From DATHVI01 sp035461385 (GTDB taxonomy: Bacteria > Actinomycetota > Thermoleophilia > Solirubrobacterales > 70-9), in contig DATHVI010000015.1 of the NCBI GenBank assembly GCA_035461385.1, positions 1 to 27,604 of the forward strand: a DNA stretch of 27,604 nt, written 5' to 3'. The position numbers and the translations under genes were made by a program. The notes under the pieces are model-generated. The model was not told the origin of the DNA, searched no databases, and saw only the letters and a list, made by a program, of their open reading frames with translations. Positions within the stretch are counted from its first letter, which is position 1, and the number at the start of each line of letters is the position of its first letter. This document shows positions 1 to 6,454 of this stretch, piece by piece.

Positions 1-23
1 AGCTTCTCGGTGTCCTTGGCCAT
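1..23 (-). CDS. 5' end of a gene leaving the window (protein begins MAKDTEKL)
   Basis: Only the first codons are inside the window. The minus strand reads ATG GCC AAG GAC ACC GAG AAG CT (M A K D T E K L). A consensus Shine-Dalgarno AGGAGG lies three to four bases upstream of the ATG (plus-strand cctcct, about 27-32), so this is a convincing translation start. From memory, starts of this kind occur in actinobacterial WYL-domain (PafB/PafC-like) regulators, but eight residues cannot settle the family. The region upstream of the gene carries the palindrome cluster at 35-149. Confidence 0.5.
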
Positions 24-34
24 CAGCCTCCTGC

Positions 35-149
35 GGCGGCTGCGCCGCCCCTCATCTACGGCCGCGTCGCGGCCTTACCTGCTACTGGCGAGACACCATG
101 TGTCTCGCCCCGACTTGACTGCGACTGCCGAGACACTCTGTGTCTCGGC
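35..149. repeat. Cluster of four perfect inverted repeats with 3-nt centres
   Basis: Four perfect dyads lie in 115 bp. They are GGCGGC-TGC-GCCGCC at 35-49, GGCCGC-GTC-GCGGCC at 60-74, GGCGAGACAC-CAT-GTGTCTCGCC at 87-109 and GCCGAGACAC-TCT-GTGTCTCGGC at 127-149. Every one has a 3-nt centre. The last two share the GAGACAC/GTGTCTC core and their centres are exactly 40 bp apart. They lie downstream of the YhaM-like gene and upstream of the partial gene at 1-23, both on the minus strand. None is followed by a T-run in the minus direction, so simple intrinsic terminators are unlikely. They could be operators, mRNA-stabilising hairpins or a dispersed repeat family. Confidence 0.75.
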
Positions 150-270
150 CCAACGCACCTGAGGATAGTCACGGCCGGGGGCTCGCAAACCCATCAACGG
201 AGTCGAAAGTGCGCGGAAATCCGCAAATTCCGCCCCTCCGGAGGGCGCACCGGGCGGACGACGAGCCGGC

Positions 271-1323
271 CTACGCCGCGCGCGCCGGGAAGTAGGCGGC
301 CGAAGCGATCCCGCGGTCGAACCGCGACCAGACCTCGCCGTCGGGGAGCTCGCGCTCGATCCGGTCGAAGCTGCCGAGCTTGCCGCCGAGGTTGTCGATC
401 GCGTGGACCAGCGTCGCCTCCCGGGTCGCGGGGACGACCGGCGAGCCGTGCTCGTGGGAGCCGTGGTGCGAGAGGATGATGTGGAGGATCGCCTGGGCGA
501 GCGGGGGCTCGAACCCGTCGATCGACTCGATCGCCCTGCGGACTACGTAGTAGCCGAGCGCGATCTCGCCCTGGAGCCGGCCAGCGTCGGTGAGGTCGAT
601 CGCCAGCGGGTCGTCGTTGTACGCGCGGGTCTTGCCGATGTCGTGGAGGAGCGCGCCGGTGACTGCGACGTCGCGGTCAACCGTCGGGAACGCCGACGCG
701 GCGGCGTTCACCGCCTGCGCCATCGTCACCGTGTGGTGGAGCAGTCCGTGGCGGTAAGCCTCGTGGTAGTACTTCGCCGCCGGGGCGTCGCGGAAGCGCG
801 GCCACCCCGGAGCGTCCTCGCCGATCAGGCGGTCGAGCAGCAACCGGAGCCGTGGGTGCTGGATCGTCGCGATCAGCTCGCGCAGGTCAGCCTCGAGCCG
901 CTCGAGCGAGACCTGCGGGCCCTCGACCAGGTCGGCGTGCTCGAACTCCCCCGCGCGCGCCGCCCGGAGCGCCCGCAGGGTGATCTTCGCCCCGTACTGG
1001 GGGTGGACGGAGAACCGTCCCTCGAGGACGACAACGGAGCCCGGTTCGGCGACCGCGAACAGCTCGTCGACGCCCTCCCAGGCGACGGCCTCGACCGTGC
1101 CGGTGCGGTCGGCGACGACGAGCCGCAGGAAGTCCTCGCCGCTGCGCCGGCTTCGCCGCTCCCGCTCGCGGACCGCGAACACGGCGACGACGTCGTCGCC
1201 CTCGGCGAGGTCGCGGACAAACCGCCGCGCCGCCGGCGTGCCGTTCACCGGAGCACTCGCGGCGCCGTTCGAGGACGCCTCGAGCGGGCGCTGGATCGCC
1301 TCGATGCTCACCTGCTCCGGCAT
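271..1323 (-). CDS. YhaM-like 3'-5' exoribonuclease (OB fold + HD domain)
   Basis: This protein of about 350 aa has the two-part architecture of YhaM-type 3'-5' exoribonucleases, cytosolic enzymes that trim short or unstructured RNA. An OB-fold nucleic-acid-binding region spans roughly residues 45-125 (strands around EDFLRLVVADRTGTVEAVAW). An HD phosphohydrolase domain follows at about 185-320. Its metal ligands are visible as H195 and H199/H200 (HGLLHH), H230-D231 (LLHDIGK), H289-H290 and D313 (numbered from the alternative TTG). The start is uncertain: ATG at 1323 or in-frame TTG at 1332. Neither has a Shine-Dalgarno, but TCTAAT lies 9 nt before the ATG, suggesting a leaderless mRNA. Stop TAG at 271-273. 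A 12-bp palindrome (CCCTCC/GGAGGG, 234-245) lies just downstream. The YihY gene precedes it on the same strand. The family is clear; RNA rather than DNA as substrate is inferred. Confidence 0.85.
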   Translation of the reverse strand: MPEQVSIEAIQRPLEASSNGAASAPVNGTPAARRFVRDLAEGDDVVAVFAVRERERRSRRSGEDFLRLVVADRTGTVEAVAWEGVDELFAVAEPGSVVVLEGRFSVHPQYGAKITLRALRAARAGEFEHADLVEGPQVSLERLEADLRELIATIQHPRLRLLLDRLIGEDAPGWPRFRDAPAAKYYHEAYRHGLLHHTVTMAQAVNAAASAFPTVDRDVAVTGALLHDIGKTRAYNDDPLAIDLTDAGRLQGEIALGYYVVRRAIESIDGFEPPLAQAILHIILSHHGSHEHGSPVVPATREATLVHAIDNLGGKLGSFDRIERELPDGEVWSRFDRGIASAAYFPARAA

Positions 1324-1377
1324 GCGACTCAAATTAGAGAGCGACCCGGACGGCTCGATTCGCCCCCTTAGCCGCGA

Positions 1378-2373
1378 TCAGCTCGGGCTTTCGGGACCCC
1401 GCTCGCCCGCGGGTCGGGTCGGCGTCGGCTCGTCCGTGGGCGCGGTCGCGGCGGGTCCGGCAGCGTCGTCGAGGGGACGAAGCTCGTCGTGGTCGACCCG
1501 CCGCGCCGCGACCGCGGTGCGCTCGAGCTCGGCCGAGAAGCAGGCACCGAGGAGAACCGTCATGTTCGAGAGCCACAGCCAGATCAGAAAGACGACGACT
1601 CCCGCCAGCCCGCCGTAGGTGTTCGAATAGGAGGCGAAGTTCGAGACGTAGAGGGAGAACCCGGCCGAGCCGGCCAGCCAGAGCAGGGTCGCGAGGATGC
1701 TGCCGGGGAGGATCCAGCGGAAGCGCCGCTTGCGCCCGGTGTTCGGCGCCAGCTTGTAGAGCAGGCCGATCACGGCGGCGGCGAGCGCGAACAGGAGCGG
1801 CCACCTGCCGATCGACCACGCGGTCAGGGCTGCGTCGCCGATCCCGATCTCGTCGCCGATCGCCTCGGCGATCGGGCCGGTCAAAAACAGCGCCAGGATC
1901 GCGATCGCGATCGTCACCACCACCGCCAGCGTGATCACGAGCTGGATCGGTCGGCGCTTCCAGAATGGCCGCGCCTCGTCGGTCTCGTAGACGTCGTTCA
2001 TCGCCAGCATGAACGAGCCCATGTAGCCGGACGCCGTCCACAGCGCCAGTGCCGAGCCCAGAACGAGGGCGAACCCGGCCGCGCGGCTGCTCTCGACAGC
2101 GCTCTCGATCGCCCCGCGTAGCGCGTCGACGCCTTGCTCGGCGCCGAGCTGGTCGACGATCCGCAACGCGCTGTCGATCGTGCCTTCGTGCCCGAACACC
2201 CCGAGCAGGGCGACGAGGACGATCACGCCGGGGAGGATCGAGAGGATCGCGAAGTAGGCGAGGGCCGCCGCCCGCTGCATCAGGCCCTTCTCGGCGAACT
2301 CCTTCAGCGCGTCGCGGAGCGCGTGCCACCACGCCCGAACGGTGAGGTCGGCGGGGGACGAGACGCGCTCCAT
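1378..2373 (-). CDS. YihY/BrkB-family integral membrane protein
   Basis: A 331-aa inner-membrane protein with the YihY/virulence factor BrkB fold. The family signature is near the N-terminus at about residues 33-50 (QRAAALAYFAILSILPG), after an amphipathic stretch. Five further hydrophobic segments follow, including about 95-115 (FALVLGSALALWTASGYMGS), 145-168, 190-208 (LLFALAAAVIGLLYKLAPN), 220-242 and 247-275. The PxxGRKRRFRW loop is also typical. The C-terminal 50 residues are charged, Pro/Thr-rich and probably disordered. Early tRNA-processing annotations of this family (RNase BN) are now considered wrong, and its molecular function is not established. The start is ATG at 2373 with stop at 1378. 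It sits 54 nt upstream of the YhaM-like gene on the same strand and may be co-transcribed with it. Confidence 0.9.
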   Translation of the reverse strand: MERVSSPADLTVRAWWHALRDALKEFAEKGLMQRAAALAYFAILSILPGVIVLVALLGVFGHEGTIDSALRIVDQLGAEQGVDALRGAIESAVESSRAAGFALVLGSALALWTASGYMGSFMLAMNDVYETDEARPFWKRRPIQLVITLAVVVTIAIAILALFLTGPIAEAIGDEIGIGDAALTAWSIGRWPLLFALAAAVIGLLYKLAPNTGRKRRFRWILPGSILATLLWLAGSAGFSLYVSNFASYSNTYGGLAGVVVFLIWLWLSNMTVLLGACFSAELERTAVAARRVDHDELRPLDDAAGPAATAPTDEPTPTRPAGERGPESPS

Positions 2374-2447
2374 GGCGCATCCATACCCGGTTTGCGAGCT
2401 TTACGACCACCCGCCGCCGCAGCTCGCTGCGCCGGGGGGCAACCGGG

Positions 2448-3017
2448 CTAGCCGTCCCCGGCCCCGGCGAGCCCACGGTCGAGCATCTCGACCAGGCGGG
2501 CGAAGGTCTCGTCGACGCTCTCGGGCCGGCCGAAGCCGGCGGATGCCTCGAGGGCGACGAACCCATGAAGGGCCGAGCGCACCGCCCGGGTGGCGTGGAT
2601 CGCGTCGGCACCGCCGAGGCCGTAGCCCGCGAGCAGGGCTCCGAAGACGGCGACCGCCTCGTCCGCGGCGGCGACCGCGTCGGCGTCGGCGGGGTCCGGT
2701 GCGCGCTGAGCGGCGGCATAGGCGCCCGGGTGCTCGCGAGCGTATTCGCGGTACGCGGCGGCGGCGCCGCGCAGGGCCTCGCCGCGAGCGCGGCCGACGG
2801 TCGCGGTTCGGAGGGCGGCGGCGAGCCCGCGAGCGCCGCGGGCGCCGAGGCGGCGGCGAAGGTCGTCGATGCCGCCGACGTGAACGTAGAGCGACGGGGC
2901 CCGGACCCCGAGCGCCCGGGCGACGGTGGCGAGGCGGAGTGCGTCGAGGCCGTCGGCGTCGGCGATCTCCGCCGCGGCGTCGACCACGGCCTCGGCGTCG
3001 AGGCCGGCCCGGGGCAT
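2448..3017 (-). CDS. TetR-family regulator with WHG-type ligand domain
   Basis: This 189-aa protein has a TetR helix-turn-helix at about residues 24-52 (LRLATVARALGVRAPSLYVHV), including the SLYxHVxxxDDL recognition-helix pattern common in TetR proteins with a C-terminal WHG domain. The remainder is Ala-rich and helical, as expected for the ligand/dimerisation domain. Its ATG (3017-3015) overlaps the stop of the upstream hydrolase gene in a TGATG arrangement, so the two are almost certainly translationally coupled. The obvious regulatory target is the hydrolase operon itself, through the dyad at 3728-3753. Local TetR proteins usually sense a substrate or product of the co-transcribed enzyme; the ligand here is unknown. 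Confidence 0.88.
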   Translation of the reverse strand: MPRAGLDAEAVVDAAAEIADADGLDALRLATVARALGVRAPSLYVHVGGIDDLRRRLGARGARGLAAALRTATVGRARGEALRGAAAAYREYAREHPGAYAAAQRAPDPADADAVAAADEAVAVFGALLAGYGLGGADAIHATRAVRSALHGFVALEASAGFGRPESVDETFARLVEMLDRGLAGAGDG

Positions 3018-3709
3018 CAGGCAGCCGCCCGGGCGATCGCGGCGTCGATCGCCGGGCCGGGACCGTGCAGGGCGCGGCCGTGGCCGGGCGCCAGCAGGGT
3101 CGGCTCGAGTGCCCGCAGCCTGCGCGCGCTCGCCAGCGAGCGGTCGGGGTCCCAGGTCGAGAGCGCCGGGAACGGGAACCGCCGGTTGATCTGGCCGGCG
3201 ACTGCCGTCCCGCCGAGGGTCTGGAAGGAGTCGCCGGCGAGCAGGGCGCGGTCGCGCGTGTCGAGCAGGGCGACGTGGCCGGGGGTGTGCCCGGGGCTCG
3301 CGACCACCTCGAGGCTGCCGACCCGGTCGCCGGGCTCGAGCTGGACGTCGGGTCGAGTCGCGACCTTCGGCCAGCCGCCCCGGAGCTTGCGGTCGCCCTC
3401 CTCGGGCTCGAGCGACCGGTCTCCGGCCATGATCCGCGCGTCCCGCGCCGGGGCGAGCACCTCGACCGCGTCGCCGAGGCGCTCGCGGAGCGAGTCGAGC
3501 GAGCCGACGTGGTCGCTGTGGCCGTGGGTGAGCGCGATCCTCCGGATCGGGGCGCCGAGGTCGTCCGCGGCTCGAAGCAGGGCCCGGGCGCCGCCCGCGA
3601 GCGTCGTGTCGACGAGGGTCAGCCCATCCGGCTCGCGGACGAAGTAGGCGTTCACCACCCCGAGCCTCGTCGCCTGGATGATGCTGTCGGTCACCTGTCG
3701 CGTGCGCAT
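3017..3709 (-). CDS. MBL-fold metallo-hydrolase
   Basis: A 230-aa metallo-beta-lactamase-fold hydrolase. Binuclear zinc ligands are all present: H62-x-H64-x-D66-H67 (THGHSDH), H141 and H145 (SPGHTPGH), D160 (LLAGDSF) and H210 (APGHG). The substrate cannot be read from sequence; the family includes glyoxalase-II-like, lactonase and quorum-quenching enzymes. An in-frame extension reaches back through the tRNA-Phe antisense region, but the real start is ATG at 3709. It has a Shine-Dalgarno-like GGAAGGA 7-8 nt upstream, and homology-like sequence begins at MRTRQVTDSII. It is the first gene of a two-gene operon with the TetR gene (one-base overlap). The promoter carries an AT-rich dyad, suggesting TetR control. 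Confidence 0.9.
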   Translation of the reverse strand: MRTRQVTDSIIQATRLGVVNAYFVREPDGLTLVDTTLAGGARALLRAADDLGAPIRRIALTHGHSDHVGSLDSLRERLGDAVEVLAPARDARIMAGDRSLEPEEGDRKLRGGWPKVATRPDVQLEPGDRVGSLEVVASPGHTPGHVALLDTRDRALLAGDSFQTLGGTAVAGQINRRFPFPALSTWDPDRSLASARRLRALEPTLLAPGHGRALHGPGPAIDAAIARAAA

Positions 3710-3727
3710 AAGTCGATCCTTCCGTAG

Positions 3728-3753
3728 CCTAATATGATTAGGATCATACCTAA
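3728..3753 (-). promoter_or_regulatory. Putative promoter/operator of the MBL-TetR operon
   Basis: This is the only strongly AT-rich island in the area. Read on the minus strand it contains TATGAT (3748-3743), a near-consensus -10 box about 33 nt before the ATG at 3709. Overlapping dyads cover it: CCTAAT-ATG-ATTAGG at 3728-3742, TATGAT-TAGG-ATCATA at 3733-3748, and TTAGG-ATCATA-CCTAA at 3738-3753. Dyads covering a -10 box are typical TetR operators, and the operon encodes a TetR protein. The TTAGG...CCTAA half-sites also resemble DtxR-family boxes, although the spacing is 3 bp shorter than the classical 19-bp site. Confidence 0.6.
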
Positions 3754-3782
3754 CGCGCGTAGGACACGGCGGACCGGCCCAG

Positions 3783-3830
3783 GACGGACGTCGATCCACC
3801 CACACAGGAGGTGGGCGAATCGCCGTTCGT
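3783..3830. repeat. Dispersed ~48-bp element, copy 1
   Basis: This stretch aligns without gaps to 13908-13955. Both contain GACGGACGTCGA, then an identical CCCACACAGGAG-type core (CACACAGGAG at 3801-3810), then GAAT and CGT blocks, with about three quarters of positions identical by eye. Copy 1 lies 27 nt downstream of the 3' end of the minus-strand tRNA-Phe gene. It has no T-run and no conserved hairpin. Read on the plus strand in frame, the two copies encode nearly the same peptide (TDVDxPTQE[V/I]GESP). Copy 1 has no start codon in that frame. Confidence 0.6.
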
Positions 3831-3856
3831 CGCGCGACGCCAACGGCGAGTAGAAG

Positions 3857-3929
3857 TGGCGAGGGCCGGAATCGAACCGGCGACACCACGATTTTCAGTC
3901 GTGTGCTCTACCAACTGAGCTACCTCGCC
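3857..3929 (-). tRNA. tRNA-Phe (GAA)
   Basis: A 73-nt cloverleaf on the minus strand. The acceptor stem is GGCGAGG/CCTCGCC with discriminator A. The D arm is GCTC-AGTTGGTA-GAGC, the anticodon stem CACGA/TCGTG with loop CTGAAAA (anticodon GAA), and the T arm GCCGG-TTCGATT-CCGGC. CCA is not encoded. The antisense of this gene creates a spurious extension of the neighbouring hydrolase frame. Confidence 0.97.
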
Positions 3930-3998
3930 GCGCGGATAAGGCTAGCGTCGAGTGTCGGCAGCGGGCGCCTCGTCCGCCCGCCCCCGGGCCGGGGTGCC

Positions 3999-4664
3999 TC
4001 AGCCCAGGTAGGCGTCCGCCTGCGCCGGCTTGCTGCGGTTGCCGGCCAAGCCCAGCGGGACCGCGCCGAACCAGAGCACGACGGCGATCGTCGTGCTCAC
4101 GAACGCGACCGGGATCGAGATCACGAAGAAGGCCAGCGGCGCGCTCGCCTGGCGGACGCCCCAGCGGTAGACCTCCTCCGGGAGCTGCGTCGCGAGCAGG
4201 CGGTTGCGGTGGGCGTAGACGAACAGGACCACCTCCATCCCGCTGACGATCCCGACAGTGATCGCGTAGACCGTCACCGAGATCGGGTTCTCGAAGTAGT
4301 TCCCGAGCAGGTCGGTGGGGAACGGCAGCAGGGCGATGAAGGCGAGGTAGACGAGGTTGAGGCCGATGAACGGACGGTCCATCCGGACGAGCATCGAGAA
4401 CTGCTTCTGGTGCGCGACCCAGTAGCGGGCGATCACCGCAAAGCTGATGAAGAAGCTGATCACGCTCGGACTGAGGTCGTTGAGGACGTCGAGCAGCTCA
4501 CTCGCGCTGCCGCCGTCGCGGAGCGTCGGCAGGGCGATCGTCACCACCAGCAGCGTCATCGCGATCGCGAACACTCCGTCGCTCAGCGCCAGCGTGCGCG
4601 TGAACTCCTCGCTGCCGCGCTCGTAGGTCCTCGCGACGCCCTTCGGGGCGCCCTCGCCCTCCAT
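3999..4664 (-). CDS. TMEM175-family potassium channel-like protein (DUF1211)
   Basis: A 221-aa protein with six hydrophobic segments, matching a single TMEM175 repeat; bacterial members assemble as tetramers. The diagnostic first helix is at about residues 22-42 (RTLALSDGVFAIAMTLLVV), corresponding to the RxxxFSDxxFAIxxTLL motif. Further segments are around 68-88 (SVISFFISFAVIARYW), 100-118, 130-150, 170-192 and 190-205. The Phe of the FSD motif is Leu here (ALSD). Bacterial TMEM175 proteins conduct K+ with modest selectivity; activity of this member is inferred from family. Start ATG at 4664, no clear Shine-Dalgarno. It is divergent from the subtilase gene, with an 85-bp shared upstream region. 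Confidence 0.88.
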   Translation of the reverse strand: MEGEGAPKGVARTYERGSEEFTRTLALSDGVFAIAMTLLVVTIALPTLRDGGSASELLDVLNDLSPSVISFFISFAVIARYWVAHQKQFSMLVRMDRPFIGLNLVYLAFIALLPFPTDLLGNYFENPISVTVYAITVGIVSGMEVVLFVYAHRNRLLATQLPEEVYRWGVRQASAPLAFFVISIPVAFVSTTIAVVLWFGAVPLGLAGNRSKPAQADAYLG

Positions 4665-4749
4665 CGCCGTGACCGTAATCGCCGCGGCGGCGGACAGTCG
4701 CGGCGACGTGGCTTCTCGATCGCGGCCGCCGCGCTAGGGTGCCCACAGC

Positions 4750-5973
4750 GTGTCGCGATTCGTCCAGGAGGAGTTGGCCGCCTCGGGTGTCGCTCCGGTG
4801 CTCTGCGTCCTCGCGGAACCGGCGGCGAGCAAGGATACGGTCGCGAAGCTCGAGGACGACTTCGTCGCCTCCGAGCTCAGCCAGCAGACGGCGCTCGCGA
4901 TCGAGGCCGCGAGCGAGAAGGCCCGCGCCGCCGAGCTCCCGCCGGCGGTTCGCTACTTCCCCAACCTCGGCATCGCCTACGGCACCGTGACCGGCGCGGG
5001 CCTGGCGGCGCTGCGCCGTGACAACCGTGTCGAGGAGGTCACCGGAGCGCCGCGCCTGTTCCCGATCCGACCCACGCGAGCCGCCTCGGCACAGCTCACC
5101 CAGCGCCTCACCTGGGGGATCAGGGCGCTCCGCGTCGAGGAGCTGTGGGAACAGGGGCTCTCCGGCGCCGGCGTCCTCGTCGGCCACCTCGATACCGGGG
5201 TCGACGGCCGCCACAGGACCCTCCGGGGGGCGATCCAGCACTTCGCAGAGTTCGATTTCCTCGGCCGGCGGGTCCGGCCCGCGCCGGACCCCCACGACAC
5301 CGAAGCCCACGGCACCCACACCGCGGCGACGATCGCCGGCCGCCAGGTCGCCAACAAGCGTCACGTCGGCGTCGCCCCGGGGGCGAAGCTCGCCAGCGCG
5401 ATCGTGATCGAGGGCGGCGACGTCCTCGCTCGCGTCCTCGGCGGGATGGATTGGGCGGTCGGCCGCGGCGTCCGCGTGCTCAGCATGTCGCTCGGCTTCC
5501 CCGGGATGTGGGACGACTTCCGTCCCCTCACCGCGGCGCTGCGCCGCCGCAACGTCCTGCCGGTGTTCGCGGTCGGCAACGAGGGACCGGGGACGAGCCG
5601 GTCGCCGGGCAACTACGGCATCGCGCTCTGTGTCGGCGCGAGCAACACCCGCCGGCGCGTCGCCTGGTTCTCGTCGAGCCAGCGGTTCAAGCGCAAGGTC
5701 GACCCATTGGTCCCCGACCTGGTCGCGCCCGGGGTGAACGTGATCTCGGCCCGCCCCGGCCGGGGCTACCAGGCGATGGATGGAACCTCGATGGCGACCC
5801 CGCACGTGGCCGGCCTCGCCGCGCTGCTGATCGAGGCCAAGCCGCGCGTCCGGGTCGACAGGCTCGAGCGGGCGATCCTCGCCTCGTGCCGGCGCAGCGC
5901 CCGGATGCCGCCCGGCAGGGCGAACCGCGGGATGCCCGACGCCGTGCGGGCGCTGAGGGAGCTGACGAGCTGA
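4750..5973 (+). CDS. Subtilisin-like serine protease (S8), no signal peptide
   Basis: A 407-aa S8 peptidase with the full catalytic set: D148 (GHLDTGVDG), H187 (EAHGTHTA), oxyanion N277 (AVGNEGPG) and nucleophile S347 (DGTSMATPHVAG). The first ~110 residues look like an I9-type propeptide (strand PVLCVLA, helix, strand YFPNLGIAYGTV, helix GLAALRRD, strand VEEVTGA). No signal peptide or transmembrane segment precedes it, so the enzyme appears cytosolic. The start is GTG at 4750 with no Shine-Dalgarno; TAGGGT at 4735-4740 lies 9 nt upstream, fitting a leaderless mRNA. The propeptide-like gene follows after 34 nt and a haem peroxidase after that, all on the plus strand. The substrate is unknown. 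Confidence 0.93.
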   Translation: MSRFVQEELAASGVAPVLCVLAEPAASKDTVAKLEDDFVASELSQQTALAIEAASEKARAAELPPAVRYFPNLGIAYGTVTGAGLAALRRDNRVEEVTGAPRLFPIRPTRAASAQLTQRLTWGIRALRVEELWEQGLSGAGVLVGHLDTGVDGRHRTLRGAIQHFAEFDFLGRRVRPAPDPHDTEAHGTHTAATIAGRQVANKRHVGVAPGAKLASAIVIEGGDVLARVLGGMDWAVGRGVRVLSMSLGFPGMWDDFRPLTAALRRRNVLPVFAVGNEGPGTSRSPGNYGIALCVGASNTRRRVAWFSSSQRFKRKVDPLVPDLVAPGVNVISARPGRGYQAMDGTSMATPHVAGLAALLIEAKPRVRVDRLERAILASCRRSARMPPGRANRGMPDAVRALRELTS

Positions 5974-6007
5974 TCGCGCCGGCCCGGTCACGCGCCGCGG
6001 CGCGGGA

Positions 6008-6337
6008 ATGATGGGCGCGAGTCGGCCCCGCGTCGATCCCGAGCTTCGCGACCAGCTCGCCGAAGCCGGCGAGCACGACCGCGTCGAGGCGGTCGTCGTG
6101 CTCAGGCCGGTCGCGGGCAGGTCCGAGCCGCCGTCGCCCGAGGCGGTCGAGCGGACCGTCGAGGAGCTCCTCCGCCGCGTCGCGGCCGAGTCCGGCGTGG
6201 CGGACTACGAGTTCAACGTCTTCGGGTTCCTCGACTCGTTCGCGCTCGCCGCCGAGCGGCGGTTCATCGAGCGCCTGCTCGTCCAGCCCGAGGTCGCCTC
6301 GGCGAGCGCCAATCGCCCCTCCGACCCGAGCGGCTGA
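6008..6337 (+). CDS. Small protein resembling an I9 subtilase propeptide/inhibitor
   Basis: This 109-aa protein has no family recognised with certainty. Its predicted order is strand (RVEAVVVLRPV, ~27-37), helix (AVERTVEELLRRVAAES, ~46-62), strands (YEFNVFGFLDSFALAA, ~67-82), helix (ERRFIERLLVQPE, ~83-95) and strand (VASASAN). This matches the beta-alpha-beta-beta-alpha-beta layout of I9 propeptides, and ends in the same kind of strand-then-basic tail (SASANRPSD) as the pro-region of the upstream protease. It begins 34 nt after the subtilase stop, with tandem ATGs at 6008 and 6011 and only weak GGGA as ribosome site. I infer a stand-alone inhibitor or folding chaperone of the subtilase. It could instead be a remnant of a second protease's pro-domain. 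Confidence 0.65.
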   Translation: MMGASRPRVDPELRDQLAEAGEHDRVEAVVVLRPVAGRSEPPSPEAVERTVEELLRRVAAESGVADYEFNVFGFLDSFALAAERRFIERLLVQPEVASASANRPSDPSG

Positions 6338-6391
6338 CGCTCACAGGCCGCCGGCACCCCGAATCGGAGGGATCGCGGACGCGCGCTCGCG

Positions 6392-6420
6392 TTGACACCG
6401 CGAGAGGCGGGTGGGATCGT
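6392..6420 (+). promoter_or_regulatory. Possible promoter of the haem peroxidase gene
   Basis: A perfect -35 hexamer TTGACA lies at 6392-6397. At the best spacing of 17 nt the -10 position (6415-6420) reads GATCGT, which is poor. Its position 35 nt before the ribosome site of the peroxidase gene is right for a promoter. It would let the peroxidase be expressed independently of the subtilase pair. Confidence 0.35.
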
Positions 6421-6454
6421 CGAGGCTGACACTCGACCCGACCCAGGAGGCAGC

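Noticed and set aside
1334..2719. Long Arg/Pro-rich minus-strand frame of 461 codons
   Set aside because: It is an out-of-frame shadow of the YihY and TetR genes, caused by the very high GC content; its composition has no domain-like pattern.
3710..3889. N-terminal extension of the MBL hydrolase frame through the tRNA-Phe region
   Set aside because: The extension is translation across tRNA and promoter DNA; the ATG at 3709 has a ribosome site and begins the family-like sequence.
3857..3929. tRNA-Phe as an integration site for a mobile element
   Set aside because: No integrase, no direct repeat of the tRNA 3' end and no composition change were found on either side.
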